A stretch of DNA of 64,000 bases from Saprospiraceae bacterium (GCA_020628095.1 JAHDFP010000022.1:1-64000); one strand, 5' to 3'; positions 11,401 through 21,381 are shown, counted from the stretch's first letter. Translations and numbers: made by a program. The notes: a model not told the origin generated them from the sequence alone.

Positions 11401-12732
11401 ATAGATCCTGAGACTAAGAAGCTATTGACGACGATGTACATTCAGTATGGATCAAATCTGAATGTCAAGGATAAAGGAAAAATAAAGAAAGGTGATTTAG
11501 TATCCTCTTGGGATCCATTTAATGCCTTGATTATCTCTGAGTATGACGGTATTGTCAAATTCGAGAGTATGGAGGAAATGGTGACTTTCAGAAGGGAGAG
11601 AGATGATCAGACAGGTAACGAAGATGTAGTTATCATAGAGTCTAAGAATAAGAAGCTTATCCCGATGATTAAGGTAATTTCTCCATCGGGTGAGGAGATA
11701 CAGTCTTATACGATGCCAGTAGGTGCCTATATGACGGTAACCAATGGTATGGAGGTCAAATCAGGTCAGAGACTGGCTAAGATACCTCGTAAGCAAGGAC
11801 AGATTCAGGATATTACAGGGGGTCTACCTAGGGTAACAGAATTATTCGAGGCAAGAAATCCTTCTAATCCAGCCGTGACTTCCGAGATAGATGGTATCGT
11901 TTCTTTTGGAAAAGTGAAGAGAGGTAACCTCGAGGTTTTCGTCTATGACGAAAAAACGAATCAGAAGAGAAAGTACCTCATTAAGAAGGGTAAACTCATG
12001 CTTGTACAGGATGGTGACTTTGTAAGGGCTGGTACTAAATTATCAGATGGTGCAACATCACCTTTTGATATACTTAATATCATGGGGCCTTTTGCTGTAC
12101 AGCAATATTTGGTCAACGGAATACAAGAGGTCTATAGATCACAGGGTATCGGTATCAATGATAAGCATATAGAAGTTATCTGCCGTCAGATGATGAGAAG
12201 GGTAGAGATAGAAGATGCAGGAGATACGTCTTTCTTAGAAGGAGAAGCAGTGGATAGATTCAAGTTTTTAGAAGAAAATGATTGGATCTTTGATAAGAAG
12301 GTCATCGAAGAGGCGGGAGATTCTGACAAATTGAAGCCGGGACAATTGGTATCCTTACGTCAGATCAGAGAGGAAAATTCATATCTGAAAAGAAATGATA
12401 AAGCCTTAGTAGAGTTTAGAGATGCCATTACGGCCACCTCTAAGCCGTTATTGCAAGGTATTACTAAGTCTTCATTAGGTGTGGATAGCTGGATATCGGC
12501 GGCGTCGTTCCAGGAAACGACTAAAGTACTCAGTACGGCGGCCATCGGAGCTAAGAGAGATACCTTAGAGGGACTTAAAGAAAATGTTATATCGGGTAAG
12601 AGAATCCCAGCAGGTACAGGACTCAAAGAGTACAGAGACCTCATCGTCAATGTAAAGAAAGTAGAAGTACAAGAAGAAGCGGCTGACGAAGGCAATGGCG
12701 CGATGGAACATGCCGATATAATAATGGACTAA
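8419..12732 (+). CDS. rpoC: DNA-directed RNA polymerase subunit beta'
   Basis: Catalytic subunit of RNA polymerase, 1437 residues. The N-terminal zinc ribbon is [19 protein letters not shown] (about 68-88). The absolutely conserved magnesium-binding [12 protein letters not shown] has its N at residue 472. The second zinc site shows [13 protein letters not shown] (about 895). The trigger-loop/bridge region contains [16 protein letters not shown]. The C-terminus carries the sequence-hybrid motif domains and an acidic end. The stop lies 27 bases before a bidirectional terminator, and the next gene is convergent, so this is the end of the operon. Confidence 0.99.
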   Translation: MPFKRKNEQTTRKFDSITICLTSPDEILERSYGEVLKPETINYRTYKPERDGLFCERIFGPVKDYECYCGKYKRIRYKGIVCDRCGVEVTEKKVRRERMGHIKLVVPVVHIWFFKSLPNKIGYLLGISSKKLESIIYYERYVVIQAGVKEEEIPFKELYTEEEYFEILETLPEGNQQLDDEDPQKFIAKMGAEAVFELLKRLKLDELSYQLRHQAATETSQQRKSEALKRLRVVEAFRDGQTRVENRPEWAIIQYLPIIPPELRPLVPLDGGRFASSDLNDLYRRVIIRNNRLKRLLEIKAPEVILRNEKRMLQEAVDSLFDNSRKSNAVKAEGGRSLKSLSDILKGKQGRFRQNLLGKRVDYSGRSVIVVGPNLKLHECGLPKGMASELFKPFVIRKLIERGIVKTVKSAKKLVDRKDPVIWEILENVLKGHPVLLNRAPTLHRLSIQAFQPKLVEGKAIQLHPLVTGAFNADFDGDQMAVHVPLSHAAILEAQVLMLSSHNMLNPQNGSPITLPSQDMVLGLYYLTKERLDLAVGKNGKEHIFYSPEEVMIAYNEGKLELHKGIKVRAKVENAEGQIVKDIVETTVGRVLFNQKTPDRVPFINVLLTKKNLKKVISDIIKRTDFPTTAEFLDQIKTMGFYWSFKGGLSFNLGDLINPSVKESTLQEASEDVDEVWDNYNMGLITPTERYRQVIDKWTTADNKITENLMKEIAEHKGGFNSVYMMLDSGARGSKQQIKQLCGLRGLMAKPRKSGDTGGAVIENPILSNFLDGLSVQDYFISTHGARKGLADTALKTADAGYLTRRLVDVSQDVVISIEDCHTLRGINMTPFIENDKVVETLASRIEGRYVLNDVYYPDTDDILMESGEYIDHDMADKIEAAGIDKVKIRSVLTCESKKGVCAKCYGKNLATNRLAEKGDSVGIIAAQSIGEPGTQLTLRTFHVGGIASVSKAESETISKYDGKLEFDNIKTVKYEENGNVNEIVLSRSGEIRVIDPETKKLLTTMYIQYGSNLNVKDKGKIKKGDLVSSWDPFNALIISEYDGIVKFESMEEMVTFRRERDDQTGNEDVVIIESKNKKLIPMIKVISPSGEEIQSYTMPVGAYMTVTNGMEVKSGQRLAKIPRKQGQIQDITGGLPRVTELFEARNPSNPAVTSEIDGIVSFGKVKRGNLEVFVYDEKTNQKRKYLIKKGKLMLVQDGDFVRAGTKLSDGATSPFDILNIMGPFAVQQYLVNGIQEVYRSQGIGINDKHIEVICRQMMRRVEIEDAGDTSFLEGEAVDRFKFLEENDWIFDKKVIEEAGDSDKLKPGQLVSLRQIREENSYLKRNDKALVEFRDAITATSKPLLQGITKSSLGVDSWISAASFQETTKVLSTAAIGAKRDTLEGLKENVISGKRIPAGTGLKEYRDLIVNVKKVEVQEEAADEGNGAMEHADIIMD

Positions 12733-12759
12733 GAGTAGAAAACCGACTATATTATAAGT

Positions 12760-12795
12760 AACGCCTGGTAAGTTTTTATCAGGCGTTCTTTTTTT
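12760..12795. terminator. Bidirectional terminator between rpoC and ribE
   Basis: The stem AACGCCTGGTAA / TTATCAGGCGTT (12 pairs, one wobble) closes the loop GTTT and is followed by a run of seven T on the plus strand. On the minus strand the hairpin overlaps the end of ribE, whose TGA stop is at 12779-12781 inside the right arm. It therefore serves the rpoC transcript well and may also shape the ribE mRNA 3' end. Confidence 0.8.
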
Positions 12796-13369
12796 GCATA
12801 TAGTTAGCGATATACTTTCCTAGTATATCATACTCTATATTGACACGGTCACCTTTTGTGAGATGGCTAAAATTAGTGTGCTCGTAAGTGTAAGGAATAA
12901 TCGCCACCTCCACAATTCTATCTTGTATGGAGACAACGGTGAGGCTTACTCCGTTGATACAGATAGACCCCTTAGGGACGACAAGTAATTCGGATTGTTC
13001 GTCCAGCTTAAATTTTAAAGACCAGCTTCCATCCTTTTCTTCTGACTCGATCATTATTCCTGTATCATCGACGTGACCCTGCACGATGTGCCCATCTATA
13101 CGCGTTGTTGGTAGCATACACCTTTCTAAGTTGACCATATCTCCTTCGCGAAGGTCTCCGATATTGGATTTGAGTAGTGTTTCTTCTATGGCTTCTACGA
13201 CGTAGGAGTTATCAGTTATTTTGACGACAGTCAGGCATACGCCGTTGTGGGCGATGCTTTGATCTATGTATAGCTCCTCGTAAGGATTCTGGATTTCTAA
13301 TACCTTATTAGTTCCATCTGTGGTAATACCTAAGACACGCGTTGTTTTTTCTATTATGCCAGAAAACAT
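12779..13369 (-). CDS. ribE: Riboflavin synthase, alpha chain
   Basis: Dismutates two 6,7-dimethyl-8-ribityllumazine molecules into riboflavin, the last step of the pathway. The 196 residues form two tandem lumazine-binding barrels. The diagnostic N-terminus MFSGIIE is present. Barrel 1 has IAHNGVCLTV, the join has RIDGHIVQGHVDDTG, and barrel 2 has GSICINGVSLTV. Its ATG abuts the TAA of the upstream surface-protein gene with zero spacing (TAAATG), implying translational coupling to an unrelated T9SS cargo gene. No other rib genes are nearby. Confidence 0.95.
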   Translation of the reverse strand: MFSGIIEKTTRVLGITTDGTNKVLEIQNPYEELYIDQSIAHNGVCLTVVKITDNSYVVEAIEETLLKSNIGDLREGDMVNLERCMLPTTRIDGHIVQGHVDDTGIMIESEEKDGSWSLKFKLDEQSELLVVPKGSICINGVSLTVVSIQDRIVEVAIIPYTYEHTNFSHLTKGDRVNIEYDILGKYIANYMQKKNA

Positions 13370-16081
13370 TTATCTAATTATTTGGATATAGCCTGAAAGC
13401 AGATCGACCTCTTCTATATTCCCTTCCAGGTTTTGACCAAAAACTTTGCAGGTGTAATAATAAGTACCCTCATTAAGTGCGTCTCCCTCTAGGGTGTTAC
13501 CGTCCCAGTTTATATTGGGGTCTGCACTTTCGTATAACAAGTTACCCCATCTGTTAAATACTTTGAAATCAATATTAATTACAAACTGATTTTCTAAAGG
13601 GACGAACAAATCATTGCTGCCATCCTGATTGGGTGTAAACGTATTGGGCAATCTATATATAGGACAGTTTTCTACGCAGATAGTTTCGCTTAGAGCACCT
13701 TCATTACCGAGATTATCTATGGCACTGATGGCATAACACCCGCTGATACCTTCCTCTAGCTGATGATCAAAATTTCTTATTGGCAGATCAAATGATTCTA
13801 TAAGAACGAGATCTTCTTCTCTTGTATTAGAAAAGTAAATATTGAAAGCATTAGTGTCATCATTATCAGCGCAGTCACCCTCGTTATCCAGAGTCCAGCT
13901 CAATCTATTGAACAAATCCTCTACGATATCACCAGAGTCTATTTGGTCACAGGGGTTTTCTACTGTGAGGATCGGTGGACAAGGACCGACGGTGTCCAAT
14001 GGCTGAGCGCAGACAACTTGCGATAAGTTGAATAATGGCGTTTCTATATTAGGTAATCCGTAGCTGCCTTCGGATTCTATATAGTAGCAATAATTGACTT
14101 CGTTTTCCACATTCGTATCTGTGTATGATCTATCGTTTACAGAGTTAATGTTTTGGAAAGGGTCGCCGATATTTTGACGGTATACATTATAGTTATAATT
14201 AGTCCAGGGAGTAGTTTCGTCCCAGGATAGATCATTGATTTGGTCGGAGGCTTTTATATCTAAGAACACAGAACTGGCGATAGGCGAGGAAGAGTATAGA
14301 GTCCCGTCGTTATAAAAATCTACACGGTAATAATATTGATTATCGACAGTATTGATCCCTCTATCCGCAAACTCTAATGGTATCGGATCATTAAAATTTT
14401 GACTTTCCAGCACTGATGACTGGATGACCGAATAGTTATTACCATCGTTAGATTTTGCAATTTCGTATTTATACGGTCCTTCGATGGTGGTGGTATCCAG
14501 ATCGGGTAACTTGGGTTTTATCCATTTTATTCTGATTTCCCCATTAGAGGTGTTGGTGTTTTCGACTGTTACATTAGTTATCAATGGCAAGTCTTGCTGG
14601 AGGGTAATGCACACCTCATCGGAAGGGATACTTTCAGTAATATTAAAAGGGTTTCCTGTCGAGGTCAGAGCGGCAAAATTGGCAAGGATTCTATAGCAAT
14701 ATATTTTCCCCTTTTCTATCTCATCATCTTCTATATAGTAGGTGTCGCCATCATTTTGTGTGGTCAGGAAGACGATGGGTTCGTAGCCACGACCCCGTAG
14801 ACCTGTCTCGCATTCTTCCAGTTCGAATGAGTTGCTTCTTATCTTACGCCAGACGCTGAATCCTATAAAGTAATCGTTGATCGTTTCTTCGCAGGTATAG
14901 GGTAGTTGCCATCTGATAATAGCCGAGTTATTATTAGTTACTTCTGCGGTGGGTTCTTCTGGTGGTGGGCCTACCACTTTTATTCTTAGGGTTTTGAGGA
15001 CGGCGATACCTGAGTTTTCGCTTATAGAGTTGTCCTGTGCCCTGAATACAACCTGATAATAAGTCTCTGAGATATGTTCACATTTGGTTTCCCATATAAA
15101 GGTCTCTGTTCTGGCGACAGTATCATAGATGCCTTTATTAGTCAGTACAGCACTAGAAAAATCCAATAGTAATGGACCGCCTGTCGCATCGAGCTTGACC
15201 AGTTGTCCTTCGTCTGGATCATCTACGGTGATATCTATCTGTATTCTTTCGCCAGCGATAACGCAGATCTCTTCAGGTGCTTCTATGCTGGGCGGTTGGT
15301 TATCACAGATATCTACGAATATCTGCATATCCCTGATGACACTATTGAGCAAGACGCCATTACGGTACTCTGATATTTTTATAGCGATATTAAATTCTCC
15401 CGCCGATTGTGGTGACTGCCATACAAAATCCCCTGTTTCTCTATCTAGAGAAATCAGATTGTTAGGACCTCCCAGTATTTGGTCTGGAAATTCGTAATTG
15501 GGTACTTCTTCACCTCTGGATTGGAACGGAACAACCAGTTCGTAGGATAGGCTGTCTCCGTCGACATCATAGGCATTTGGATTATGGACGAATCGTCGTC
15601 CGACGCAGGCAAAGTCTATAGGAGCTTGTAAAAGCTGCACCGAGTTATTGAGTCCCTGAAACTGTGGATTAAGAAAAGTAAAGGTTGTTTCTACATAGAA
15701 AGGTACTTCCACAGAATTAGGGAAATTGACATTCTGGATATTATTGACCCGATTAGGATCAGTGAAATACATTGTATAAGTCGCACGCCCTGGATAGGTA
15801 TGCTCCGCCGTGTAATAGTTGATCTTGAGGTCGGCCCCTGCGACACGTTCGCCAGGTTGGTTAGATCTGGCAACAAGCGTGGCTTCGCCATCACCCCAAA
15901 AGAGTGTCAAACTATCACGGTCTGCATCCTGTGACGAAGCCTTGGTGTACGTGGTAATCGTGGCTCTTATCGTTAGTGGTCCTATTTGGGTATAGGTGAT
16001 TTCTCCAGCTCTATTATGGGTTGCTCTAGACTGGGAAATAGAAATAATCAGGAATAGAAAGAGAAAAATTATTCTTTTCAA
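13370..16081 (-). CDS. Secreted T9SS surface protein with type B (gliding-type) C-terminal domain
   Basis: Predicted exported protein of 903 residues. The only possible start is TTG at 16081 (no ATG or GTG before the upstream stop). It gives a clean signal peptide, MKRIIFLFLFLIISISQSRA. The N-terminal module (about 20-270) contains NRAGEITYTQIG and DVDGDSLSYELVVPF. It resembles the N-terminus of the giant adhesin at 25958-32800. The middle has fibronectin-III/PKD-like segments with scattered cysteines. The last ~90 residues (LPNTFTPNQDGSNDLFVP, FKVFNRWGNLLYES, WDG) are the gliding-motility-associated C-terminal sorting domain that directs T9SS export and surface attachment. The true ligand or role is unknown. 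Confidence 0.85.
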   Translation of the reverse strand: MKRIIFLFLFLIISISQSRATHNRAGEITYTQIGPLTIRATITTYTKASSQDADRDSLTLFWGDGEATLVARSNQPGERVAGADLKINYYTAEHTYPGRATYTMYFTDPNRVNNIQNVNFPNSVEVPFYVETTFTFLNPQFQGLNNSVQLLQAPIDFACVGRRFVHNPNAYDVDGDSLSYELVVPFQSRGEEVPNYEFPDQILGGPNNLISLDRETGDFVWQSPQSAGEFNIAIKISEYRNGVLLNSVIRDMQIFVDICDNQPPSIEAPEEICVIAGERIQIDITVDDPDEGQLVKLDATGGPLLLDFSSAVLTNKGIYDTVARTETFIWETKCEHISETYYQVVFRAQDNSISENSGIAVLKTLRIKVVGPPPEEPTAEVTNNNSAIIRWQLPYTCEETINDYFIGFSVWRKIRSNSFELEECETGLRGRGYEPIVFLTTQNDGDTYYIEDDEIEKGKIYCYRILANFAALTSTGNPFNITESIPSDEVCITLQQDLPLITNVTVENTNTSNGEIRIKWIKPKLPDLDTTTIEGPYKYEIAKSNDGNNYSVIQSSVLESQNFNDPIPLEFADRGINTVDNQYYYRVDFYNDGTLYSSSPIASSVFLDIKASDQINDLSWDETTPWTNYNYNVYRQNIGDPFQNINSVNDRSYTDTNVENEVNYCYYIESEGSYGLPNIETPLFNLSQVVCAQPLDTVGPCPPILTVENPCDQIDSGDIVEDLFNRLSWTLDNEGDCADNDDTNAFNIYFSNTREEDLVLIESFDLPIRNFDHQLEEGISGCYAISAIDNLGNEGALSETICVENCPIYRLPNTFTPNQDGSNDLFVPLENQFVINIDFKVFNRWGNLLYESADPNINWDGNTLEGDALNEGTYYYTCKVFGQNLEGNIEEVDLLSGYIQIIR

Positions 16082-16141
16082 ATGTTCGATTATTTGATTC
16101 AGCTAACAAATTATGGAAAAATCAAAAACCAAACAGAAGAA

Positions 16142-16999
16142 TTATCCCAGCTCTTGCAGACATTTTCTCAGACTCACTTCCCATTCGTCAATTTTAGCTC
16201 CTAACTCATCCATGATTTTTTGCTTGGACAGGACACTCCACAGAGGTCTCGGCGCTGGGGCATTATAAGCGACTGTCGTAATACCTCTTATTTTGCAATC
16301 TATATTTTTAATATCAAAAATGGTCTGAGCAAATTCCGCCCAATTAGTTACTCCAAGATTACTGAAGTTATAGATCTCTGTTTTTAAGAGGGGTCTGTTC
16401 TGACGTATGATATGGATAATACATATGGCTAAGTCTCGAGCATTAGTCGGTGTGCCTACTTGGTCCTCTACGATGGATAGCAAGTCTTTCTCTTGACCAA
16501 GGCACAACATCGTTTTGACAAAGTTTTTTCCAAAGACAGAATACACCCAAGAGGTACGGATGATTATGGAATTAGGTATTTCTGATATCACAAATTCTTC
16601 GCCTTGCTTTTTGGATTGGGCATAAATGCCTTGTGGATGCGTTGGGTCTGATTCTACCAGTGGACGCCCTGGATTATGATGATATACGTAGTCTGAGGAA
16701 ATATGTATCAACTGACAGGTGCGAGGTATATATTGTCCTATATGATAAAGGGCCATTCCATTGACGGCGAATGCCTGAGCCACTTCTTCTTCGGCTTTAT
16801 CCACCGCAGTATATGCCCCCGCATTGATAAAAAAATCATAAGCCGAATCCTGAAGATTAGACCTGATGCTCTCTTCCGAACTAAGGTCTAATTCACTTGA
16901 CGATTTGAAGTCAAATAAGAACTCCTCATTGTCTTTACTTATAAGTTGTAATTCACTACCTAACTGCCCCGTCTTACCAGAAACTAAGACCTTCTTCAT
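16142..16999 (-). CDS. rfbD: dTDP-4-dehydrorhamnose reductase
   Basis: NAD(P)H-dependent reductase making dTDP-L-rhamnose, a precursor of surface polysaccharides. It has 285 residues. The Rossmann motif is SGKTGQLGSELQ (7-18), the block NAGAYTAVDKAE is typical of RmlD, the catalytic Ser region is HISSDYVY, and Y126/K130 form the YxxxK pair (YAQSK). The ATG directly follows the TAG of the ABC permease gene (zero gap), so it belongs to that minus-strand operon. The rmlA, rmlB and rmlC partners are not in the window. Related SDR-type epimerase/reductases are the alternative. Confidence 0.85.
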   Translation of the reverse strand: MKKVLVSGKTGQLGSELQLISKDNEEFLFDFKSSSELDLSSEESIRSNLQDSAYDFFINAGAYTAVDKAEEEVAQAFAVNGMALYHIGQYIPRTCQLIHISSDYVYHHNPGRPLVESDPTHPQGIYAQSKKQGEEFVISEIPNSIIIRTSWVYSVFGKNFVKTMLCLGQEKDLLSIVEDQVGTPTNARDLAICIIHIIRQNRPLLKTEIYNFSNLGVTNWAEFAQTIFDIKNIDCKIRGITTVAYNAPAPRPLWSVLSKQKIMDELGAKIDEWEVSLRKCLQELG

Positions 17000-17809
17000 C
17001 TAAATGTCTCTCTTGTTAAAATTATAATACGTAAAGCCTAAAAATAATCCTACATAGACTAAGGTCGTTATGGTAGCAACAGGATACCCCAGTAAATAGT
17101 CAAAATTGATTTTATCATTTCTGATAAAATCGGCATATTGATATAGAGGCAGAGGCATGAGGTCTTCGGTCGCATTCATGGGATAAAAGTGCATCCTTAT
17201 GGAGTCATCTATTTTCCTGTGTCCCAGCCATCTCAGCATAGGCTCTAAGATCATGACAAAAGTGTAATAAAAGAATACGGCTACACCCGCTTTTCTTATC
17301 GTAAAACCAATGAATAGTGCGAAACTCAAATACGAAACACTCATCAAGAAAAATCTTGGTATGGCCCATTCGTTAGAGAAAACCAAAGGAAAGTCAGGAT
17401 TGGAGGTATTAAATAAGCCTATAATCAGAGCTATAATAATATAGTATAAAGTCGCTAGTGCACTAATAGACAAGACCACGAGCAGCTTAGAGGTGAAGTA
17501 CTCCTTTCTCAGCATTCCTGTAATAATAGACTGACGCATGGTCTTATGGCTCACCTCTATCGTGATAGAGTATATGACGAGTACCCCCAGAAAAAAGAAC
17601 ACCATCCAATTACCCGCATATCCTAGATAATCCCAAACCGAAGGGAACGTATAGAAGATTTTGGACGAAATCAAATAGTTAGGTAAGTCTGGTATCAAAC
17701 TGAGGATATACATAGAAGCTGGAAAAAAAGCCAAAAAGAATATCGTTAGCAATACGATAACCGTGCTTTTTCTGAACTTGCTGTATTCGAGTATGAGTAA
17801 TCTGAGCAT
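17000..17809 (-). CDS. ABC-2 type transporter permease
   Basis: Integral membrane protein of 269 residues with about six hydrophobic spans: near 15-40, 65-85, 105-130, 145-170, 175-195 and 240-260. This is the usual pattern for ABC-2/gliding-GldF-like or export permeases. It starts 5 bases after the stop of the ATPase gene 17815-18702, so the two form a transporter. Substrate unknown. The surrounding glycosyltransferases and rfbD suggest, without proving, a link to the envelope. Confidence 0.8.
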   Translation of the reverse strand: MLRLLILEYSKFRKSTVIVLLTIFFLAFFPASMYILSLIPDLPNYLISSKIFYTFPSVWDYLGYAGNWMVFFFLGVLVIYSITIEVSHKTMRQSIITGMLRKEYFTSKLLVVLSISALATLYYIIIALIIGLFNTSNPDFPLVFSNEWAIPRFFLMSVSYLSFALFIGFTIRKAGVAVFFYYTFVMILEPMLRWLGHRKIDDSIRMHFYPMNATEDLMPLPLYQYADFIRNDKINFDYLLGYPVATITTLVYVGLFLGFTYYNFNKRDI

Positions 17810-17814
17810 GGGAC

Positions 17815-18702
17815 TTAGCTATTAGTGATTTGTAAAAATTCTTCTTCCAGTCTACGCTTTCTGGCAACAAGGTGTGTTAGTTTGATTCCTTGCGTATGCA
17901 TGGCTGCATTAAGTGCGCCGATGTCGTAATTATCTGGGGCACGGCATTCTATGATATTATTTTCCGTGGTGATATACTTTATCTCAGGGCGATTATGGAT
18001 ATAGCTCATAAGCTGATCTATATTGGTGCTGGATAATTCTAGCGTGGTATCATTAGATAGTATAGATCCTACAGATCCTGATGCCAACATTTTTCCTTTT
18101 TTGATGATCGTCACGTGAGAACATATTTTCTCTACTTCGTCCAGAATGTGACTCGCCATAATGACTGTTTTGCCGCGATCTGCAATTTTTTGTAGGGTCT
18201 TTCTTACCTCAGCGATTCCTTCTGGATCAAGCCCATTGGTTGGTTCGTCAAATATGACGACCTCAGGATCACCTATGAGTGTAGCAGCTATAGCCAGACG
18301 TTGTTTCATGCCCAGAGAGTATGTCCTGAACGGTGATTTTCTTCGCCCTTTGAGTTTGACTAAAGACAGTAGATCATCGAATGATTGCTTAGGTATTCTT
18401 TTTATCTGTCTGATGATATCGAGATTTTCGTCAGCATCTAGATAGGGTAGGAAATTAGGAGTTTCTAGTATAGAGCCTATCTTGAGACGATGCTTGTCGC
18501 CAAGTCTATCTTCGAACCATGTAAACTCGCCACTGGTACTTTTGAGGATACCCAGGATAATGCCTAAGGTCGTTGTTTTTCCGCTACCATTGGGACCTAA
18601 TATGCCCATCACTTCGCCCTTGTTGACCACCATGTTGAGATTGTCGAGCGCGCGTATCCTTCCGTAGTTTTTTGACAGATTATCTATCTGCAGTACTTTC
18701 AT
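17815..18702 (-). CDS. ABC transporter ATP-binding protein
   Basis: ATPase partner of the downstream permease. It has 295 residues. Walker A is GPNGSGKTT (36-44), the signature is YSLGMKQRLAIA, Walker B is VVIFDEPTNGLDP, and the H-loop is MASHILDEVE. A C-terminal extension of about 80 residues after the nucleotide-binding domain is typical of the drug/antibiotic or ABC-2 exporter class. A 78-base gap separates it from the upstream glycosyltransferase, so it may have its own promoter or continue the same transcript. Confidence 0.9.
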   Translation of the reverse strand: MKVLQIDNLSKNYGRIRALDNLNMVVNKGEVMGILGPNGSGKTTTLGIILGILKSTSGEFTWFEDRLGDKHRLKIGSILETPNFLPYLDADENLDIIRQIKRIPKQSFDDLLSLVKLKGRRKSPFRTYSLGMKQRLAIAATLIGDPEVVIFDEPTNGLDPEGIAEVRKTLQKIADRGKTVIMASHILDEVEKICSHVTIIKKGKMLASGSVGSILSNDTTLELSSTNIDQLMSYIHNRPEIKYITTENNIIECRAPDNYDIGALNAAMHTQGIKLTHLVARKRRLEEEFLQITNS

Positions 18703-18780
18703 ATTGCTGATTTTATATCAAAGTAAGGTTTAATTTGTTTATGATAGCCCAAAAGACGACAAGTATCCAGAGAAATGGGA

Positions 18781-19851
18781 TTAAAGTCGATCCATGATGG
18801 CATCTAGGTCTATTTTCTGACGGGATAGCTCTGTACTTCTTGTCTTTGATTTATTGATGAGTGCTGTCCTCGTGACGGTTGATTCCAGTACGGATTTTAC
18901 TTTGGGGGCGACATCGTCCGCCTTAGTCCTATCGAAGTATATCGCAGCCTCACCGCAGACCTCTCGACAGATCGTAATGTCAGAGCAGATAACAGGCAAA
19001 TGATAATGCATGGCTTCGACGAGTGGAATACCGTAGCCTTCATAGTGAGTGGGATAGACAAAGGCTAGGGCATGCTTATATAAATTGCTTTTTTCTTCCG
19101 CAGTGACATAACCTAATAGTTGTATGCGGTCGGCGTATTTGGAGTCGTTTAGTGCAGTATAAACAGTTTCATACTTCCATCCTTTCTTACCGACTATAAT
19201 GAGCTTAAGTTCTGGATACTTTTCGGCTATAAGGTCAAATGCCTTGATCAGTGTTTCGTAATTTTTGCGTGGTTCTATCGTTCCTACGGTAAGTAAATAT
19301 TCGCCGTTTTTATTTTTGGAATCTGGTGTTTTGCTGGTTGTGACGTGAGGAGGGCATACAACGATGTTTTCTTTTGGGAAACTTATATAGCGATGGATTT
19401 CTTCTTTGGTAAATTCTGAGTTGGTAATGACGAAGTCTTGCTTAGCCAAAGCCTTGTTCAAAAATAATTTGTGCCAAAGATGACTTATTTGATCGTGCCA
19501 CTCTGGGTGTAGGATAGGAGTCAGATCATGTATAACAGTACAGGTCGTAATACCTTGTGGTAAGCTGAACGGACCAAAGTGCGCCATCTCTATGACAAGA
19601 TCAGGATTGACGGCCTTGATAGCTTTAGGAATACTAAAAAAACTTCTTAATCTATAATGAAATGGTATGGCTTTAATAGGAACTACTATTTCTTGAGCAT
19701 CAAATTTTCCATAGGCCTGAGGGACAACAATGTAGTATTGATTGTCGGGATATGTGGTAATGACCTGTTCTATAAATTGGTGTGCATAGTGATGGATGCC
19801 AGCCGTTTGTGTCACTAAGCAATCTGCAAGAAAGACTATTCTTTTAGCCAT
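18781..19851 (-). CDS. Family 4 glycosyltransferase
   Basis: Probable cytosolic/peripheral GT-B enzyme of 356 residues. The N-terminal acceptor domain is followed by the GT4 donor-site signature LLTVGTIEPRKNYETLIKAF, KLIIVGKKGWK, and the EX7E-type motif EGYGIPLVEAM near residue 275. I chose the ATG at 19851; a GTG one codon upstream is possible. The start overlaps the previous GT gene by 8 bases, indicating translational coupling. Donor and acceptor sugars cannot be told. It resembles mannosyl/rhamnosyl transferases used in surface glycans. Confidence 0.85.
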   Translation of the reverse strand: MAKRIVFLADCLVTQTAGIHHYAHQFIEQVITTYPDNQYYIVVPQAYGKFDAQEIVVPIKAIPFHYRLRSFFSIPKAIKAVNPDLVIEMAHFGPFSLPQGITTCTVIHDLTPILHPEWHDQISHLWHKLFLNKALAKQDFVITNSEFTKEEIHRYISFPKENIVVCPPHVTTSKTPDSKNKNGEYLLTVGTIEPRKNYETLIKAFDLIAEKYPELKLIIVGKKGWKYETVYTALNDSKYADRIQLLGYVTAEEKSNLYKHALAFVYPTHYEGYGIPLVEAMHYHLPVICSDITICREVCGEAAIYFDRTKADDVAPKVKSVLESTVTRTALINKSKTRSTELSRQKIDLDAIMDRL

Positions 19852-20947
19852 CACCTTTGATTATTTGGTTATAACATGTGATGTAAGCATTGACAGAGTC
19901 TGATAGTAGATACTTTTTTTCCAGCTTGTAATCCCATTGTCCTGAGATGGCAAGTTTCATAGCTCCTGACAGTCCTTCTATGGATTGCTCTTTCATGGTG
20001 ATATGTCTTCCAGATACGACTTCCGATAAGGCTCCTTTACCAGAGGAAATAATGGGTATCGAGAGCGCCATAGTCTCTACAGCCGAGTAACAAAAGCCCT
20101 CGCTATAAGATGGAATCACAACGCAGTCCGATTGAGATATAACAGATTGTAACTCGGCAAAATCAAGATGACTCCTTATCTTGACCGCTTCACTCAGTCC
20201 TTTTTCTACTATAGCGTTTTTTATTCTGTTATGAAAGGCTTGCGGTTCTTTGGGTATAATAAGATTGAAACGAAAAGAATACTTTTCCTCTTTGAGAGCC
20301 TGTATAGCTGGAACAATTAGGTCTAACCCTTTGGATATACCCAGCCTTCCAAAATATGTGAATGTAAATATGTTATTTGAGTCACTCTTGGCAGCAGAAC
20401 TATATTCTTTGTAATTGATGCCATTGTATATCATGCTAACTCTATGGTGTTGTACGCCATGATCTACGAGCTGTTTTTTGGTAAATTCCGAGACTGCGAC
20501 AAATTTTGTAAATCGAAGTTTCAATAAGAACCATTCGAAAGAATAATGTAGCAAACTCGACACGCGATTCATATATGGAAGCCTATACCATAAGTTTCCC
20601 CATACTTCATGAAAGGTGATAATGGTTTTTGTCCTTGTAAGTTTACCAGCGAGATAGGAGGGTAGTCCTGCGTTATAGGATGTAGTATGTATAAGGTCGG
20701 CTCGACGGGCATAGGGTAGGAGCTTGCGGATGGATAGAAATGTGAATAGGTATCGGTTCTTATAAGGCACACGAACGATCCTGACCTCATTGATGGTTTC
20801 TTCATCCTGTAGGTTGTCAGAAAATTTATTAGTGAACACGGTAACCTCATGTCCTAAGGCCGCCAGTGATTCCGCCAGTGACTTAAATAATGTCTCCACA
20901 CCGCCGATATTGGGATAATAGTTTTCTAGAACGAAAAGGATTTTCAT
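19844..20947 (-). CDS. Family 4 glycosyltransferase
   Basis: GT-B glycosyltransferase of 367 residues. The N-terminus ENYYPNIGGVETLFKSLAES is the standard glycine-rich GT4 loop. The C-terminal domain has FTYFGRLGISKGLDLIVPAI and the EX7E-like SEGFCYSAVETMALSIPII. Its ATG overlaps the TGA of the DUF2304 gene (ATGA), and its end overlaps the next GT by 8 bases. The three genes therefore form a tightly coupled unit, presumably for one glycan. Specificity is not predictable. Confidence 0.87.
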   Translation of the reverse strand: MKILFVLENYYPNIGGVETLFKSLAESLAALGHEVTVFTNKFSDNLQDEETINEVRIVRVPYKNRYLFTFLSIRKLLPYARRADLIHTTSYNAGLPSYLAGKLTRTKTIITFHEVWGNLWYRLPYMNRVSSLLHYSFEWFLLKLRFTKFVAVSEFTKKQLVDHGVQHHRVSMIYNGINYKEYSSAAKSDSNNIFTFTYFGRLGISKGLDLIVPAIQALKEEKYSFRFNLIIPKEPQAFHNRIKNAIVEKGLSEAVKIRSHLDFAELQSVISQSDCVVIPSYSEGFCYSAVETMALSIPIISSGKGALSEVVSGRHITMKEQSIEGLSGAMKLAISGQWDYKLEKKYLLSDSVNAYITCYNQIIKGDG

Positions 20948-21381
20948 TCCTCAGTGTATTGAGCTTGTTCTTTTTGCGCCTGGGATTTTTTGGATCTTTC
21001 CTTTTTGAGTTGCTGTTTGAGTTGGTCTATTTCTTTTTGTTTTTCGAGGGCGATATTACGTACCAGTTCAGTCATCTTTTTTTCTAAGCCATCGATGGTC
21101 GAGGACTGATAATAAGTCATCATAAATAAAAATCCCAAAGCCACGAATATGACCGCATTGATATTACTTGCGAAACCCAATGACTTAGCCAGACTCTCTG
21201 AGATAAAATCTGGTTTCATAGCCAAGAGGCTAATTACCACCCAAAATGATACCCATAGGAGCGTTCCTACAAGTAATCTTTTGTTATTACGGAACTGGCT
21301 TACAACTCTGTAGATAAAGAACAGACCAATCAATGGCACAAGCCACTGAAATATTCTTAGCGATATGAGGAAAAAAAGCAC
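20944..21381 (-). CDS. DUF2304-like small membrane protein
   Basis: 145 residues. Three hydrophobic segments (about 2-22, 35-55 and 75-93) are followed by a long charged coiled-coil tail rich in Lys, Glu and Gln (about 100-145). This topology and the location ahead of glycosyltransferases match the DUF2304 family, which is frequently found next to polysaccharide genes. Start is GTG at 21381. It overlaps the following GT gene by 4 bases. A role as a membrane scaffold for the GTs is inference. Confidence 0.7.
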   Translation of the reverse strand: MLFFLISLRIFQWLVPLIGLFFIYRVVSQFRNNKRLLVGTLLWVSFWVVISLLAMKPDFISESLAKSLGFASNINAVIFVALGFLFMMTYYQSSTIDGLEKKMTELVRNIALEKQKEIDQLKQQLKKERSKKSQAQKEQAQYTEE

